This document shows positions 62,373 through 64,000 of a DNA stretch of 64,000 bases, one piece after another (the first letter of the stretch is position 1; each line of letters begins with the position of its first letter). The notes below the pieces were generated by a model, which saw nothing but the letters and a program-made list of their open reading frames with translations, had not been told where the DNA came from and did not search any database. The translations under genes and the position numbers were made by a program. The DNA is from UBA1141 sp963665155 (GTDB lineage Bacteria; Chloroflexota; Dehalococcoidia; Lucifugimonadales; UBA3495), in assembly GCA_963665155.2 (NCBI GenBank), contig CAXXFI010000002.1:1585218-1649217 (forward strand), read 5' to 3'.

Positions 62373-62773
62373 TATTGGACTCTAGTGTATTGGTGGCCTC
62401 TTTCTTAACAGACGACCATTTTCACCAACGGGCTCTAGAACATATCCAGGACATCGAGTCAGGTAACTCTGTTTTCCATTTGCCAATGCTGGTGTGGGTG
62501 GAAGTCATCGCATCCGTTAATCGGCAAGCAAGAAAGAATCGGTTGGCGCTGCTTTCCAGAGCAGAGCAAAGTCTGAACAGCTGGGAATCTTCAGGTAAGG
62601 TGGTGCTGTATCCATTGGACCGGGACCGCATGAACCGAGCGGCATCAGTTGCAGAACGTCATCGGCTACGCGGAGCAGATTCGGTCGTTGCTGCTCTTGC
62701 CGAGGAGCTTGATTTACCCTTACGGGCTTTTGACCGGGAGATTCTGGAACGCTTCGAGCGTGCCTCACCATGA
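62360..62773 (+). CDS. PIN-domain ribonuclease (VapC-like)
   Basis: 137 residues. Acidic residues of the PIN site: VVLDSSVLVASFLTDDHFHQ (Asp), MLVWVEVIASVNRQ (Glu), RLRGADSVVAALAEELDL (Asp), RAFDREILERF (Asp). VapC toxins cleave tRNA or rRNA and pair with VapB antitoxins; no VapB-like gene precedes it, only the TPR-like gene whose end it overlaps. Its stop overlaps the recR start (ATGA). Confidence 0.88.
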   Translation: MEPVVLDSSVLVASFLTDDHFHQRALEHIQDIESGNSVFHLPMLVWVEVIASVNRQARKNRLALLSRAEQSLNSWESSGKVVLYPLDRDRMNRAASVAERHRLRGADSVVAALAEELDLPLRAFDREILERFERASP

Positions 62774-63396
62774 TTAACGACCCACTCCCTTCAGCCGCTC
62801 CATCGCTGGCCCGCCTGATCCAGGAGTTGCATAAGCTTCCCGGTATCGGACCAAAAAGCGCTCAGAGGCTGGCCTATTACATTATCCGCCTGCCCGAGGA
62901 AGAGGCTTTCGCCCTGGCGGATGCAGTGAATGCGGTTAAACACAACATTATCTTCTGCAATGGTTGCCAGAACCTCTCCGACACTACACCTTGCACCATC
63001 TGCGCTGACCCGAGACGCGCCCGGGATTCGGTGTGTGTAGTCGAGGAACCTCTAGACGTGCTGGCACTGGAGCGCACCCGGTGCTTCCGAGGGCTTTACC
63101 ATGTGCTTCACGGCGCAATTTCGCCTATAAACGGGATCGGGCCGGACCAGCTAAAGCTCAAGGAGTTGTTTACGAGGCTAGCTGAGAACGAATTTTCCGA
63201 AATGGTCATCGCCACCAATCCGACTTTAGAAGGCGAAGCCACCGCCATGTACATAAGGCGCCACCTCCCGGATAATTCCATAGGCAATGCCATCAAAGTA
63301 ACTCACCTAGCCAGAGGTCTACCAGTTGGCGGCTCTCTGGAGTACACCGACGACATGACTTTGAGCCGGGCATTTCAAGGCAGACAGGAGCTCTGA
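62770..63396 (+). CDS. recR: Recombination mediator RecR
   Basis: 208 residues: SLARLIQELHKLPGIGPKSA with the HhH motif, zinc finger FCNGCQNLSDTTPCTIC, then Toprim VCVVEEPLDVLALERTRCF and VIATNPTLEGEATAMYI, ending with VGGSLEYTDDMTLSRAFQGR. RecR works with RecO in RecFOR-type repair. Its stop codon lies inside the first unit of the tandem repeat that follows. Confidence 0.96.
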   Translation: MINDPLPSAAPSLARLIQELHKLPGIGPKSAQRLAYYIIRLPEEEAFALADAVNAVKHNIIFCNGCQNLSDTTPCTICADPRRARDSVCVVEEPLDVLALERTRCFRGLYHVLHGAISPINGIGPDQLKLKELFTRLAENEFSEMVIATNPTLEGEATAMYIRRHLPDNSIGNAIKVTHLARGLPVGGSLEYTDDMTLSRAFQGRQEL

Positions 63397-63520
63397 TATT
63401 TTTATGAGCCCAGCCACCAAAATAACCAGGAGTTCTGATACTTTTATAGGCCCAGCCTTCAAAATAAGACAGGACCTCTGATATCTTTATGAGCCCAGCC
63501 TTCAAATTAGGACAAGAACT
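63393..63520. repeat. 42-43-bp tandem repeat, three copies, between recR and recO
   Basis: Copies at 63393-63434, 63435-63477 and 63478-63520, each starting CTGATA and containing GCCCAGCC, followed by a partial fourth (CTGA). Each repeat also ends in a segment like the recR tail (ACAGGAGCT). Confidence 0.9.
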
Positions 63521-63525
63521 CTGAC

Positions 63526-64000
63526 ATGCCAGTCCCCCGGTACTACCTCTGTGATGGCCTGACGCTGAAGAAATCTACCTTGGGCGAAGCCGACCTCATC
63601 GTCACACTTTTTACACGGGAGCATGGCAAATTGAGGGCGGTGGCAAAAGGCGCGCGTCGCTCAACCAATAAACTGGTCGGCCATCTTGAGCCATTGACGT
63701 TGGGTCGGTTTTCCATGTCCAATGGCAAGAGCCTGGACTACATCAACCAGGTTCAAATCACGGAAACCTTCGCTGCCATCAAAAGTGATCTAGGGGCTGT
63801 AAGCAAGGCGTTGTATGTGGCTGAGTTGGTTGACGGGTTTGGCGCCGAGGCTAATCCAAACCCTGCATTGTTCAATCTAGCCGTGGAAACGCTCCAGGCA
63901 ATCGGGCAAGTGCCAGAGTCGGAATGGCCTCTGAGATTCTTTGAAATACATTTGTTGGCCGTGTCCGGGTTAATGCCCGAACTGTACCAATGCGTGGAAT
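63526..64000 (+). CDS. recO: DNA repair protein RecO, partial
   Basis: 158 residues run to the right edge from ATG 63526. Motifs: YYLCDGLTLKKSTLGEADLI, VTLFTREHGKLRAVAKGARR, and HLEPLTLGRF, the N-terminal OB-fold of RecO, followed by the start of the helical C-terminal domain (AVSKALYVAELVDGFGAEAN). It promotes annealing and RecA loading with RecR. The zinc-binding part is beyond the window. Confidence 0.93.
   Translation, partial: MPVPRYYLCDGLTLKKSTLGEADLIVTLFTREHGKLRAVAKGARRSTNKLVGHLEPLTLGRFSMSNGKSLDYINQVQITETFAAIKSDLGAVSKALYVAELVDGFGAEANPNPALFNLAVETLQAIGQVPESEWPLRFFEIHLLAVSGLMPELYQCVE

Noticed and set aside
63293..63505. Minus-strand ORF across the recR/recO repeats
   Set aside because: It is a translation of the tandem repeat with no independent evidence.

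Overview
The window looks like a chromosomal piece of an uncultured bacterium, most plausibly Chloroflexota (Dehalococcoidia / SAR202-like). This is inference from gene content: many catabolic oxidoreductases and hydrolases (GMC oxidoreductase, LLM flavin oxidoreductase, two SMP-30 lactonase-like proteins, ACMSD-like and YtcJ-like amidohydrolases, extradiol dioxygenase), an orphan DUF5679 gene, PAC2, and a dnaX-ybaB-recR-recO core. No rRNA, CRISPR array or replication origin was seen; one tRNA gene (Glu, TTC) was found.

Layout. 1-5.6 kb holds a glycine/sarcosine/betaine-reductase-like locus: grdB (runs off the left edge) and grdE on the minus strand, a LigB-type ring-cleavage dioxygenase with a frameshift, then grdC and grdA on the plus strand. 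grdA is a selenoprotein gene with an in-frame TGA followed by a perfect hairpin at SECIS distance. 5.6-15.4 kb has decayed remnants and metabolic genes (GMC oxidoreductase, SMP-30, leucine dehydrogenase, cyclophilin, MFS carrier). 15.5-18.4 kb is a transposase graveyard, followed by a divergent regulator pair and a frameshifted Thr/Pro-repeat lipoprotein. 20.3-30 kb carries catabolic genes, two trypsin-like proteases and a LuxR-type regulator. 30-36 kb has a decayed hicAB pair, a tartrate/malate dehydrogenase-family gene and a cobalamin set (pduX, cobU, cobQ, cobC-like). 36.6-38.6 kb is a complete IS1182-like insertion sequence. 39-44.3 kb returns to metabolism (CMD protein, frameshifted aminotransferase, SMP-30, di-iron MBL protein, MSOX-type amine oxidase, FluC).

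44.3-47.2 kb encodes an LRR-ROC-COR-TIR protein broken by two frameshifts. PAC2, nth and argC follow. 50.8-58.4 kb is a decayed integrated element starting at tRNA-Glu: tyrosine recombinase and remnant, a 72-bp direct repeat, a MITE-like element, a DUF1971-globin fusion, a three-gene overlapping toxin-antitoxin-like operon, a hemerythrin, and a phage-like segment flanked by a truncated osmC and a truncated FMN reductase. The right end is the housekeeping operon ybeY-dnaX-ybaB-recR-recO, interrupted between ybaB and recR by a TPR-like gene and a PIN-domain gene joined by start/stop overlaps.

A striking general property is the number of genes broken by one- or two-base indels or single stop codons (at least ten). 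Either the region is decaying or the assembly has residual indel errors; raw reads are needed to separate the two.
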